DNA of 64,000 bases. Source: Rikenellaceae bacterium (GTDB lineage Bacteria > Bacteroidota > Bacteroidia > Bacteroidales > UBA932). This document shows positions 1 to 7,651 of the stretch, one piece after another (position 1 is the first letter of the stretch; every line of letters starts with the position of its first letter). The position numbers and the translations under genes are program-made. The notes under the pieces are model-generated. The model had not been told where the DNA came from, did no database searches, and saw nothing but the letters and a program-made list of their open reading frames with translations. The stretch is taken from NCBI GenBank assembly GCA_900769905.1, contig CAAGIL010000170.1:1-64000 (forward strand), written 5' to 3'.

Positions 1-29
1 ATCCCGGGATTTCCCGGAGGGAGGCCAAA

Positions 30-118
30 GGAGAGGTGGGTGAGTGGCTGAAACCACCGGTTTGCTAAACCGACGTACGGGTTATACCGTACCACGAGTT
101 CGAATCTCGTCCTCTCCG
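30..118 (+). tRNA. tRNA-Ser (anticodon GCT)
   Basis: A seven-base-pair acceptor stem (30-36 with 111-117) encloses a canonical cloverleaf with the long variable arm typical of class II tRNAs. The anticodon GCT is at 64-66, so the tRNA reads AGC and AGU serine codons. The T arm has the normal GTTCGAATC loop. CCA is not encoded directly after the discriminator base. Confidence 0.95.
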
Positions 119-120
119 CT

Positions 121-161
121 GAATGAGGAATTTGCCAAATGATGCAAGTTCCTCATTTTCA
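121..161 (+). terminator. Rho-independent-like terminator of tRNA-Ser
   Basis: A nine-base-pair inverted repeat (122-130 AATGAGGAA with 149-157 TTCCTCATT) lies directly after the tRNA and is followed by a T-rich stretch. From here to the promoter at 374 I see no gene or conserved element. Confidence 0.6.
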
Positions 162-373
162 TTTCCTTTTCCGTTTGTTTTTGCAAAGTTGCCAAATTTT
201 GGTAACTAAACAATGATTACAATAAAATATCAAAAACACTTTGTGATTATCAAGTTCTTAGGACTGCGAGAGAGACGTGGAGTGGTTCTGCACGGTCCTT
301 ATGGGAGTAAACTGGAATTGCTGTTGTAGGATATTTCCGATAAGAAATAAAATAAGTCTTTTTGCAAATTTTA

Positions 374-404
374 TTGTCTATAAACAATGAAATTCATATA
401 TTTG
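374..404 (+). promoter_or_regulatory. Bacteroidota-type promoter of the DUF4143 ATPase gene
   Basis: TTG at 374-376, then 20 bases, then TATATTTG at 397-404, a perfect TAnnTTTG -7 box. It lies just upstream of the ATG at 422 and favours that codon over the TTG at 362. Confidence 0.6.
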
Positions 405-421
405 CAACAAAAGGGAGATTT

Positions 422-1627
422 ATGGAGATTTTGACAAGACAGCATTATGCAGATATCGTAGATTCCTGGATAGGAAAGGGTAACATCATTGCATTGGTCG
501 GCTCGCGTCGAGTCGGCAAGAGTTATATTCTTAAAGACTTTATCCAGCGGCATTCCCAAGATGAGAATAGCAATATCATATATGTGGACAAGGAGAAGAA
601 GAACTTCAAGACGATAAAGACCAAAGATGATTTGGACACTTGGATTGAGCAGAGGTTCGTCCCGGGAAAGCATAACTATATCCTGATTGATGAAGTCCAG
701 GAGATAGAAAGCTTCGAGGATAGCGTATGCAGCTGGTACAGTGAGGATGACACGGATGTTTTGATAACAGGCAGCAATTCTGACTTGCTTTCCGGAGAGC
801 TGGCTACACGCCTGTCCGGGCGACACGTTGAGATACGGGTACATCCGCTGACCTATATGGAGTTTCTTCAGTTCCACAGTCTTCAGGACAGTGATGAAAG
901 TTTGATGACATATATGAATTATGGAGGACTTCCCGGCCTGAGAACAGTAGGCCTGGATAATGAAGAGCAGGTCTGGGCCTATCTTGCAAGTGTCTTCAAT
1001 ACAATCATGCTGAAGGATATCATAGAACGCTATGACATCCGGAATATCCCTTTCCTTAACAACTTGATTGCCTTTTATGCTGACACGACAGGAAAACTGA
1101 CATCGGCAAACAGCATCTCCAAGTATATGAAGTCCCAGAACGAGAATGTCTCATCCAATCTGATCCTGCTATACAGGTCGTTCTATTCTGAGGCATTTCT
1201 TATAGATGTTGTAAGCCGTTATGACATTCACGGCAAGAAGATATTTGAGTCCAATGAGAAAATATACTGGGATGACCTTGGACTGAGAAACCTCAAGTCG
1301 AGTGGCAGTATGGATTCGTATATCGAGAAGGCGATAGAGAATGCGGTGTACAAGCAATTGTCTTTTCTGGGATATGACATCAAGGTGGGAGTATTGAATG
1401 CAGGAGAGGTGGACTTCGTCTGCACAAAGGCTGGTCAGACCATCTATGTCCAGGCAAGTTACATAATAGCTGAAGATACTACACGCGAAAGGGAATTCGG
1501 TCCCCTGGAGAAAATCCGTGACAATTACCCTAAATATGTAATCAGCGCCACTCCATATCTGACAAAACGTAATGAAAATGGAATCATCCATTTATCACTG
1601 AGAAAGTTTTTGACTGAGGGCTTATGA
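422..1627 (+). CDS. AAA-type ATPase with C-terminal DUF4143 domain
   Basis: Protein of 401 residues. A P-loop (GSRRVGKS, residues 27-34) and a Walker B strand (YILIDEVQ, around residue 88) mark an N-terminal ATPase domain. The C-terminal part has the GEVDFV...YVQASY pattern of the DUF4143 nuclease-like fold. Members of this family are common in Bacteroidota and their cellular role is not established. The start is ATG 422, preceded by AAGGGAGA and by the promoter at 374-404; an in-frame TTG at 362 would add 20 residues but overlaps the promoter. Base composition by eye is more AT-rich than the neighbouring housekeeping genes and the gene sits next to a tRNA, which suggests (inference) acquisition by transfer. 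Its stop overlaps a tiny ORF by ATGA. Confidence 0.85.
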   Translation: MEILTRQHYADIVDSWIGKGNIIALVGSRRVGKSYILKDFIQRHSQDENSNIIYVDKEKKNFKTIKTKDDLDTWIEQRFVPGKHNYILIDEVQEIESFEDSVCSWYSEDDTDVLITGSNSDLLSGELATRLSGRHVEIRVHPLTYMEFLQFHSLQDSDESLMTYMNYGGLPGLRTVGLDNEEQVWAYLASVFNTIMLKDIIERYDIRNIPFLNNLIAFYADTTGKLTSANSISKYMKSQNENVSSNLILLYRSFYSEAFLIDVVSRYDIHGKKIFESNEKIYWDDLGLRNLKSSGSMDSYIEKAIENAVYKQLSFLGYDIKVGVLNAGEVDFVCTKAGQTIYVQASYIIAEDTTREREFGPLEKIRDNYPKYVISATPYLTKRNENGIIHLSLRKFLTEGL

Positions 1628-1704
1628 CAGAAGACAGACTCTCGCAGAAACCTCTGCTGCAGATGTATGATATAACGAGAAATATACCTAAATTCGCAAG
1701 CTAA
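1624..1704 (+). CDS. Possible 26-residue ORF overlapping the ATPase stop
   Basis: ATG at 1624 overlaps the ATPase stop codon (ATGA) and opens a 26-codon frame ending TAA at 1702-1704. The peptide (begins MTEDRLSQKPLLQ) matches no family I recognise. It may be a translationally coupled small protein or the remnant of a truncated second gene. The rest of the gap to 1822 holds nothing I can identify. Confidence 0.2.
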   Translation: MTEDRLSQKPLLQMYDITRNIPKFAS

Positions 1705-1821
1705 TCACGATAAAGAATGGCACGCACTAATATACCTCTGAAATTATTATTTGCGACCGGAATTATTATCCCGGCGCGAGGTTTGTCCTGGAATTGCCTT
1801 TAAAATAACTCTTGCTTTATT

Positions 1822-2502
1822 TTACAGCGCCAGGGCCTTGTTGATATAAGGAAGGATGATTTCCTCCATCTTCTTGTAGCCCGGCAGGATTGGGTGGCAT
1901 CCGTCCTCGGAATATTCAGCCGGGAGGGAGCCGTCGCTCTGGCTAAGTTCAGAGTGGTAATCCACATAGATCAAACCGGCACTCAGGGCATACTCCTTAA
2001 TGAGCTTGTTAAGTGCGATGATGTCCTGGGCAGGCTTGACTTCCTTCCTCCAGAAGAATCTGTCGCACGGAAGTACGGAAGTCACGACAGGGGTGATGCC
2101 GTGCAGTCGGGCAAGTTCGCACATTGACTTGATCTGGGCGACCACATCCTTATGTTGGATCTTCCCGTTGTTCTCTGCTATGTCATTGGTTCCGGCGTTG
2201 ATAATCACCACTTTCGGATTGAGGGCAATCACATCGTTCTGGAAACGGCAAAGCATCTGGGTGGAGCACTGTCCGCTTATGCCCCTGCCGGCGAAATCGT
2301 TGTCATTGAAGAAGTCCGGGTCGAGGGTGTACCAGTACTCGGTAATGGAGTCTCCCATAAACACAACCTTAGGGCTTGATTTCAGTCCTTCATTGGCTGC
2401 CTTGTAGCGGTCAAACTTACCCCAGTCGTAGTTTTCGCGGTTCTGTGCGAATGCTGTCACGCTCATCAGGAGAACGGATACAAGTAATAGTGCTTTTTTC
2501 AT
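1822..2502 (-). CDS. Secreted SGNH/GDSL-family hydrolase (lipase/esterase-like)
   Basis: Protein of 226 residues with an N-terminal type I signal peptide ending near TAFAQ. It shows all four SGNH blocks: GDSI (about residue 50, nucleophile Ser), a conserved Gly in GRGISGQ, GTND (oxyanion Asn), and DGCHP near the C terminus with the catalytic Asp and His. The family hydrolyses O-acyl esters, often on carbohydrates, in the periplasm or outside the cell. Substrate cannot be predicted here. It stands alone, separated from tRNA-Gly by the hairpin at 2526-2554. Confidence 0.88.
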   Translation of the reverse strand: MKKALLLVSVLLMSVTAFAQNRENYDWGKFDRYKAANEGLKSSPKVVFMGDSITEYWYTLDPDFFNDNDFAGRGISGQCSTQMLCRFQNDVIALNPKVVIINAGTNDIAENNGKIQHKDVVAQIKSMCELARLHGITPVVTSVLPCDRFFWRKEVKPAQDIIALNKLIKEYALSAGLIYVDYHSELSQSDGSLPAEYSEDGCHPILPGYKKMEEIILPYINKALAL

Positions 2503-2525
2503 ATTATGGATTTTTCGTTAAACAC

Positions 2526-2554
2526 AAAACGACAGTCACCTGGACTGTCGTTTT
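2526..2554. terminator. Twelve-base-pair hairpin with A/T tails after tRNA-Gly
   Basis: AAAACGACAGTC (2526-2537) pairs with GACTGTCGTTTT (2543-2554) around a five-base loop. On the minus strand it lies five bases after the encoded CCA of tRNA-Gly, so it most likely ends that transcript. Confidence 0.7.
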
Positions 2555-2558
2555 GCTG

Positions 2559-2634
2559 TGGAGCGGAAAACGGGGCTCGGACCCGCGACCTCAACCTTGG
2601 CAAGGTTGCGCTCTACCAACTGAGCTATTTCCGC
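2559..2634 (-). tRNA. tRNA-Gly (anticodon GCC)
   Basis: Minus-strand cloverleaf with acceptor stem GCGGAAA/TTTCCGC, D arm AGCTCAGTTGGTAGAGC, anticodon loop CTTGCCA (anticodon GCC), T loop GTTCGGACC, and the 3' CCA encoded at 2559-2561. It is transcribed from the promoter at 2663-2693. Confidence 0.95.
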
Positions 2635-2662
2635 GTTTCTCCGTACGTTGCGTTCGGGATTG

Positions 2663-2693
2663 CAAAGGTACGGAGTTTTTTTGAAATACCAAA
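2663..2693 (-). promoter_or_regulatory. Bacteroidota-type promoter of tRNA-Gly
   Basis: On the minus strand TTTG (2690-2693) is followed after 19 bases by TACCTTTG (2663-2670), a full match to TTTG-N19-TAnnTTTG. The tRNA begins 29 bases downstream. Confidence 0.7.
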
Positions 2694-2714
2694 TTTTTTT
2701 ACAACTTTTTTGAA

Positions 2715-2744
2715 ATATTCTGCCTGGCAGTCCAGGCAGAATAT
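2715..2744 (-). terminator. Hairpin terminator of clpB
   Basis: A perfect 13-base-pair stem (2715-2727 with 2732-2744) and a four-base loop begin two bases after the clpB stop codon. The downstream strand is A-rich rather than a clean U tract, so termination efficiency is uncertain. Confidence 0.6.
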
Positions 2745-2746
2745 CT

Positions 2747-4801
2747 CTATTCGTTTCTCAGTACGGTCTGGCCGTCTACGCAATCGACAACTATCTTGCT
2801 GTCCTTGCGGATCTTGCCCTCCAGAATCTCGCGGGCCAGTCTGTTCACGAGTTCCCTCTGAATGAGCCTCTTTACAGGACGTGCGCCGTAGACCGGGTCG
2901 TAACCGTTCTCCACCATATCGTCTTCAAATGCGCGGGTGAAGCTGAGGGATACATTCTCTTCTTCGAGTTTCTTGCGCAGGATTTCCATCTGGATTCTCA
3001 CAATCTGCCTTATATCCTCCTTGCTGAGCTCGTCGAAGGTGACAATTTCATCGATACGGTTGAGGAACTCAGGCCTCATACGTGTGCGCAGCTCCTCGAA
3101 CTTGAGGTTGGACGTCATTATGAGTATGGTGTTCTTGAAGTCCACCGTACGGCCCTTGTTGTCGGTGAGGCGGCCATCGTCAAGCACCTGAAGGAGTATG
3201 TTGAACACGTCCGGATGCGCCTTCTCGATTTCATCGAGCAGCACAACGGAATACGGCTTGCGCCTTACCGCCTCGGTGAGCTGTCCGCCCTCATCGTAAC
3301 CCACGTATCCCGGAGGAGCACCTATAAGGCGGCTGACGGTATGGCTTTCCTGGTATTCGCTCATATCGATACGCGTCATCATTGACTCGTCGTTGAACAG
3401 GAACTCGGCCAGCGCCTTGGCCAGCTCGGTCTTGCCGACACCGGTAGTGCCCAGGAAGAGGAAGGAGCCTATCGGCCTGTGCTCGTTGGACAGTCCTGCC
3501 CTGCTTCTGCGGACGGCGTCTGACACTGCACTGATTGCCTTGTCCTGGCCTACGACGCGCTTGTGGAGTTCGTCCTCCATGCGGAGGAGCTTGCTCTTTT
3601 CGCTCTCCATCAGCCTTCCGGTAGGGATTCCGGTCCAGCGTGCCACGATTTCCGCTATGTCTTCCGGGGTGACGGACTCGGTGATGATAGGATCCTTGAT
3701 GGCTGCCTGTTTTGCCGTAAGCTCTTCGAGCCTCTGCTGCGCCTGGGCAAGTTTGCCGTAGCGTATCTCCGCCACCTTGCCGTAATCTCCGGACCTCTCC
3801 GCTATGGCTGCATCGCGCTTATAGTCTTCTATGTTCTGCCTGAGGTTGTTGAGCTCGGTGACTATGCCCTTCTCTTCGTCCCATTTTTTGGAGAGGACGG
3901 CCCTGTCCGCCTTTGCCTTGTTCAGCTCCTCGTTCAGTTTCTCGGACTTCAGGCTCGTGCCTTCGCGCTTGATTGCCTCCTTCTCGATTTCCAGCTGGCG
4001 TATTTTGCTGTCCAGTTCCGCAATCGGCTCCGGGACCGAGTTCATCTCAAGCCGCAGCTTGGATGCCGCCTCGTCCACGAGGTCGATGGCCTTGTCCGGG
4101 AGGAAACGGTTGTTGATGTAGCGGTGGCTGAGGTTTACCGCCGCAATCAGGGCATCGTCCTCGATGCTCACGCGGTGGTGGTTTTCATACTTCTCTTTCA
4201 AACCGCGCAGTATGGATATGGATTCCGCCGGGCTCGGCTCGTCCACCATCACCTTCTGGAAACGGCGTTCCAGGGCCTTGTCCTGCTCGAAGTACTTCTG
4301 GTACTCGTCCAGGGTCGTGGAACCGATGGTGCGCAGTTCGCCACGGGCCAGCGCCGGCTTCAGGATATTGGACGCGTCCATTGCACCGGAGCTGCGTCCG
4401 GCACCCACGAGGGTGTGGATTTCATCGATGAACAGGATTATCTCGCCATCGCTCTCGACCACTTCCTTGACTACGCCCTTGAGCCTTTCCTCGAATTCAC
4501 CCTGGTACTTGGCCCCCGCAATGAGTGCACCCATATCCAGGGAGTATATCTTCCTGCTCTTGAGGTTTTCCGGCACCTCTCCGTTCACTATCTTTGCGGC
4601 GATGCCTTCTGATATTGCCGTCTTGCCCACACCCGGCTCGCCGACGAGTATAGGGTTGTTCTTGGTTCGCCTGCTCAGTATCTGGAGCACCCTTCGGATC
4701 TCGTCGTCCCTGCCGATTACAGGGTCGAGCTTGCCCTTGGCCGCCGCCTCGTTCAGGTTGATGGCGAACTTGCTCAAAAATTCATATTTCTTTTCTTCCA
4801 T
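2747..4801 (-). CDS. clpB: ClpB-type disaggregase lacking the N-terminal domain
   Basis: Hsp100 chaperone that unfolds aggregated protein together with DnaK. Order of parts: first AAA module (Walker A GEPGVGKT, residues 54-61), a complete coiled-coil middle domain, and second AAA module (Walker A GTTGVGKT near residue 450, pore loop GYVGYDEGG). At 684 residues it is about 175 shorter than usual ClpB. The Clp N domain is absent: the protein starts [11 protein letters not shown], about where E. coli ClpB residue 160 would be. In addition only nine residues separate TSNL from RPEFLNR, where E. coli has about 29. The start is well supported by AGGAGG six bases before ATG. The middle domain identifies it as ClpB rather than ClpA or ClpC. 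Confidence 0.92.
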   Translation of the reverse strand: MEEKKYEFLSKFAINLNEAAAKGKLDPVIGRDDEIRRVLQILSRRTKNNPILVGEPGVGKTAISEGIAAKIVNGEVPENLKSRKIYSLDMGALIAGAKYQGEFEERLKGVVKEVVESDGEIILFIDEIHTLVGAGRSSGAMDASNILKPALARGELRTIGSTTLDEYQKYFEQDKALERRFQKVMVDEPSPAESISILRGLKEKYENHHRVSIEDDALIAAVNLSHRYINNRFLPDKAIDLVDEAASKLRLEMNSVPEPIAELDSKIRQLEIEKEAIKREGTSLKSEKLNEELNKAKADRAVLSKKWDEEKGIVTELNNLRQNIEDYKRDAAIAERSGDYGKVAEIRYGKLAQAQQRLEELTAKQAAIKDPIITESVTPEDIAEIVARWTGIPTGRLMESEKSKLLRMEDELHKRVVGQDKAISAVSDAVRRSRAGLSNEHRPIGSFLFLGTTGVGKTELAKALAEFLFNDESMMTRIDMSEYQESHTVSRLIGAPPGYVGYDEGGQLTEAVRRKPYSVVLLDEIEKAHPDVFNILLQVLDDGRLTDNKGRTVDFKNTILIMTSNLKFEELRTRMRPEFLNRIDEIVTFDELSKEDIRQIVRIQMEILRKKLEEENVSLSFTRAFEDDMVENGYDPVYGARPVKRLIQRELVNRLAREILEGKIRKDSKIVVDCVDGQTVLRNE

Positions 4802-4864
4802 AATTGCCTCCTTTTTCAGTTATGGGCATCCGGAGGCTTGACGGAAAAGATAACAAACAACCGC

Positions 4865-4882
4865 CGGACCTTCGGAGGCCCG
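4865..4882 (-). other. GC-rich stem-loop between secG and clpB
   Basis: CGGACCT (4865-4871) and AGGCCCG (4876-4882) pair on the minus strand (one G-U) with a four-base loop, followed by a U-rich run. It could terminate secG or form part of the clpB leader. A 15-base palindrome, CTGACAAATTGTCAG, lies at 4910-4924. Confidence 0.35.
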
Positions 4883-4934
4883 ACGATTGCTCGTTCAAAA
4901 TATATTCCACTGACAAATTGTCAGCGATTCGATA

Positions 4935-5288
4935 CTATTCGTTTGAAGAATCTGAGGTAGGACTCTCCTGCTGAACTGGAGCTGCAGGGAAAGCAGGCTG
5001 CTCGGAAGCATTGACTGTGTTTTCAATCTTGTCGGTCACGTCGATTCCGGTCTGCCTTGAGCCGGTGGTGAAGGAGGCAATGATGGAAACTACAAGTACG
5101 AAGGTTACAAGAATCCAGGTGATCTTCTCGAGTATGTCAGCTGTCTGACGTACGCCGAAAGTCTGGTTACCGGCAACAAAGTTGCTTGCCATACCGTCTC
5201 CCTTGCTGTTCTGGAGCAGCACAACGCCAATCAGCATTATGGCTGCAATGACGATGAGAACGGTCAGAATGATAAATACTACGTTCAT
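4935..5288 (-). CDS. secG: Preprotein translocase subunit SecG
   Basis: Protein of 117 residues with two membrane segments (residues about 3-23 and 55-76) separated by the SecG signature loop LLQNSKGDGMASNF. SecG is an accessory part of the SecYEG channel in the inner membrane. The C-terminal tail rich in Ala, Pro and Gln is typical of Bacteroidota SecG. The start codon overlaps the stop of the upstream gene (5285-5288), so the two are translationally coupled. It is the last gene of the operon with the sigma54 activator and lptE. Confidence 0.93.
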   Translation of the reverse strand: MNVVFIILTVLIVIAAIMLIGVVLLQNSKGDGMASNFVAGNQTFGVRQTADILEKITWILVTFVLVVSIIASFTTGSRQTGIDVTDKIENTVNASEQPAFPAAPVQQESPTSDSSNE

Positions 5289-5854
5289 CTGTTATTGTTT
5301 TTTTGTTTTATTTCTTCAATAAGGGATGCAAAGTAAATACTTTTTTCCGGATATCGCAAAATTAGTTTTGAATAAATGTCGACAGCCTTGTCATAATACT
5401 CCTGCTCAAGGTAGATTTTTGCCAGGGTTTCCGTGCAGAAGTCGTTGAATTCCTCGCCCGGTTCATCCTTGTAGCCGTCCTCTCTGGCCTTGCTGGCGAA
5501 TTTCGAAAAAATGTTGTCGTCGGACTGCCGTACAGCGTTATACTGGGACTGGGAGAAGAAATCCCCTCCGGCGACCACGTAAACTTTTCGCTCCTCCTGT
5601 TTCTGAGGCTGTACAAAACTGCTGACCAGCATCCTGGCATCCTTGTCCGAGCAGTCGTTGCGCTTGCCGGAATCAAGAACGCGCTTCAGGGTGCGTCCGG
5701 AGGCAAGATAGAGCACGGTCTGCTCAATCTGTCCGTCGGAGACAGCTCCCAACGCCGCCATCCTGCGCAGCAGCTCCATCCTGGCACCTGCGTACCACGG
5801 GTACAGCTCCACGATTCCGGACAGTTCCTCGACGTTGAGTTTGTGTATGTTCAT
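5285..5854 (-). CDS. TPR-like cytoplasmic protein between lptE and secG
   Basis: Protein of about 189 residues with no signal peptide or membrane span. The C-terminal part (EQEYYDKAVDIYSKLILRYPEKS) resembles a tetratricopeptide helix pair; the rest is uncharacterised. A gene of this kind is found between lptE and secG in many Bacteroidales, but its function is unknown to me. ATG at 5854 is preferred: it lies five bases after the lptE stop with TAGGAAAG upstream. An ATG at 5866 would add four residues and overlap lptE. Confidence 0.75.
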   Translation of the reverse strand: MNIHKLNVEELSGIVELYPWYAGARMELLRRMAALGAVSDGQIEQTVLYLASGRTLKRVLDSGKRNDCSDKDARMLVSSFVQPQKQEERKVYVVAGGDFFSQSQYNAVRQSDDNIFSKFASKAREDGYKDEPGEEFNDFCTETLAKIYLEQEYYDKAVDIYSKLILRYPEKSIYFASLIEEIKQKNNNR

Positions 5855-5859
5855 CTTTC

Positions 5860-6363
5860 CTACCATTGCGCTACGCTTGCGTTGAATATGTCTTCCACCA
5901 GCTTCTCCACGATTTCTGCGGTGAGGCTCGCTTCCACTGCGTCTATCGACAGCGTGGAGTCGTACTCCGCATAGCTGGAAAAGGATTTGTCGGTGAAATC
6001 GTCCTCGGGGTGCTTCCTGTTCATGAAGGATACCTTTACCGTAATGGTGAGCTTGTTGCTCGCCGCCACTTCGTCCGCCGTGATGGAGGAGGCGGTAACA
6101 TTGTATCCCGTCACTTCTCCGGTGATTTCAAGGTCTCCGTCCACATCCACCTGCTCCAGTTTGGTCATCGTGCGGAAGCGGTTCTTCAAACCTTCAGTGA
6201 GATCGTTGCTCAGGGTAGGGTTGACCTTGAGAGCCTTGTATTCGAACAGGTCTATGGTTACGGTGCTGACATCCGGCTGGATTGAGGTGCCGGAGAACGA
6301 ATAGATGCCGCAGGAACTCAGGGACAGCATCAGTATGAGCAGCAGTGTCAGTCTTCTCATCAT
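5860..6363 (-). CDS. lptE: LptE-family LPS-assembly lipoprotein
   Basis: Protein of 167 residues with a lipoprotein signal (lipobox LSSC) and an LptE-like fold, including GIYSFSGTSI after the Cys and the DLTEGLKNRF segment. LptE plugs the LptD barrel that inserts lipopolysaccharide into the outer membrane. ATG at 6363 overlaps the TGA of the upstream sigma54 activator (ATGA); a second ATG follows immediately. A longer in-frame extension upstream lies inside the activator gene and lacks a signal peptide, so it was rejected. Confidence 0.85.
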   Translation of the reverse strand: MMRRLTLLLILMLSLSSCGIYSFSGTSIQPDVSTVTIDLFEYKALKVNPTLSNDLTEGLKNRFRTMTKLEQVDVDGDLEITGEVTGYNVTASSITADEVAASNKLTITVKVSFMNRKHPEDDFTDKSFSSYAEYDSTLSIDAVEASLTAEIVEKLVEDIFNASVAQW

Positions 6364-7577
6364 TTGCCGTTTTTCTTCTTGTCTGCGAGTTTGCGGTATA
6401 TGGTCCTTTCTGAAATGCCGAGCTCGGCAGCGGCTTCCTTGACTTTGCCGTCGTGCTTCTCCAGGCACATCCAGATCAGCTCGTCGTTGGCTCTTTTCAG
6501 ATTGATTTCCTGAGGGATGGCGGGCTCCTCCTGCGCCGGGGCTTCGCTTTTCACGCTTTCGTGGTACTCCAGCAGGCGCGGGCTTTCGCTCGTGTGGCTC
6601 TCCTTCGGTGCGGCGTGCTTCAACTGGTCCATCTCGCTCTTGAGATTGTCAACCTCCTGCTTCAGCAGGAAGATGGCCCGGATGACCTGCTGCTTCTCGC
6701 TGTCGCTGAAACTGCTGTCCTTCCCGCCTTCGGATGAGCCCGGAACGACCAGTGTCCCCTCTTCCTTCGGAATGTAACGCTTCAGCGTCTCCGGCCCGAT
6801 TTCGACTCTTTCGCTGCCCGGGGTAAGCGGCCTGGATTCAAGTGCCGTGACCGTGTCCGCCACATTTTTGAGTTGGCGCACGTTTCCCGGCCAGCGGTAT
6901 GAGGTCAGCAGGGAAATGGCCTCGTGGGTGAGGCTCAGCTTGCAGAGATTGTATTTCTCGGCAAAGTCCGAGGAGAATTTCCTGAAGAGAAGGTATACGT
7001 CGTCCTTGTTGCGCTCGCGCAGGGCAGGTATGTTGAGCTGTATTCCCGACAGGCGGTAGAACAGGTCCTCCCTGAATTTCCCGGTCGCCACGGCATAGGC
7101 AAGGTTGACGTTGGTCGCGGCAATCACGCGCACGTCCGTCTTTTCCACTTTGGAGGAACCGACCTTGAGGTATTCGCCGTTCTGGAGCACCCTGAGCAGC
7201 ATTGCCTGGGTCTCCTTCGGCAGTTCGCCGATTTCATCGAGGAAAAGGGTGCCTCCGTCGGCTTCTTCAAAATAGCCCTTGCGCTCTCCGATTGCTCCGG
7301 TGAAGGAGCCCTTTTCGTGACCGAAAAGTTCAGCGTTGATGGTTCCTTCCGGAATGGCACCGCAGTTGACGGCAAGGTATTTGCAGGTCTTCCTCCTGCT
7401 GTTCTGATGGATAATCTGAGGGATTACATCCTTTCCGACTCCGCTTTCGCCGCTGATGAGCACAGTCAGATCGGTAGGAGCCACGGCAACCGCTGTCTCG
7501 ATGGCGTGGAGAAGGGAGGCATCGTTTCCGACGATGTCGAATTTATTTTTTAATTTTTGTAGCTCTTGCGTGTCCAT
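6360..7577 (-). CDS. Sigma54-dependent transcription activator without receiver domain
   Basis: Protein of 405 residues. An AAA+ sigma54-interaction domain fills most of it, with Walker A GESGVGKD (about residues 42-49), the sigma54 contact loop GSFTGA, Walker B GTLFLDEIGEL and the arginine-finger region FREDLFYRLSGI. A linker of about 100 residues with a predicted coiled coil follows, then a Fis-type helix-turn-helix at the C terminus (KEAAAELGISERTIYRKL). There is no N-terminal receiver or PAS domain, so its activating signal is unknown. It is the first gene of the operon with lptE, the TPR-like gene and secG. TAACTTTG, a -7-like box, occurs just upstream of its ATG. Confidence 0.9.
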   Translation of the reverse strand: MDTQELQKLKNKFDIVGNDASLLHAIETAVAVAPTDLTVLISGESGVGKDVIPQIIHQNSRRKTCKYLAVNCGAIPEGTINAELFGHEKGSFTGAIGERKGYFEEADGGTLFLDEIGELPKETQAMLLRVLQNGEYLKVGSSKVEKTDVRVIAATNVNLAYAVATGKFREDLFYRLSGIQLNIPALRERNKDDVYLLFRKFSSDFAEKYNLCKLSLTHEAISLLTSYRWPGNVRQLKNVADTVTALESRPLTPGSERVEIGPETLKRYIPKEEGTLVVPGSSEGGKDSSFSDSEKQQVIRAIFLLKQEVDNLKSEMDQLKHAAPKESHTSESPRLLEYHESVKSEAPAQEEPAIPQEINLKRANDELIWMCLEKHDGKVKEAAAELGISERTIYRKLADKKKNGK

Positions 7578-7651
7578 AGTATGGCAAAGTTAAGTATTTT
7601 TCTTTATTTTTGTAGAATAAACATAGTTAATCAAATGTTAAGTTAAAAAAT

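Noticed and set aside
1..1821. tRNA-Ser as an attachment site for an integrated element
   Set aside because: No integrase, no repeat of the tRNA 3' end and no phage or conjugation genes in the neighbourhood.
3563..4612. Open frame of 349 codons on the plus strand opposite clpB
   Set aside because: It lies wholly antisense to the well-supported clpB gene, has no recognisable motif and reflects codon bias of the opposite strand.
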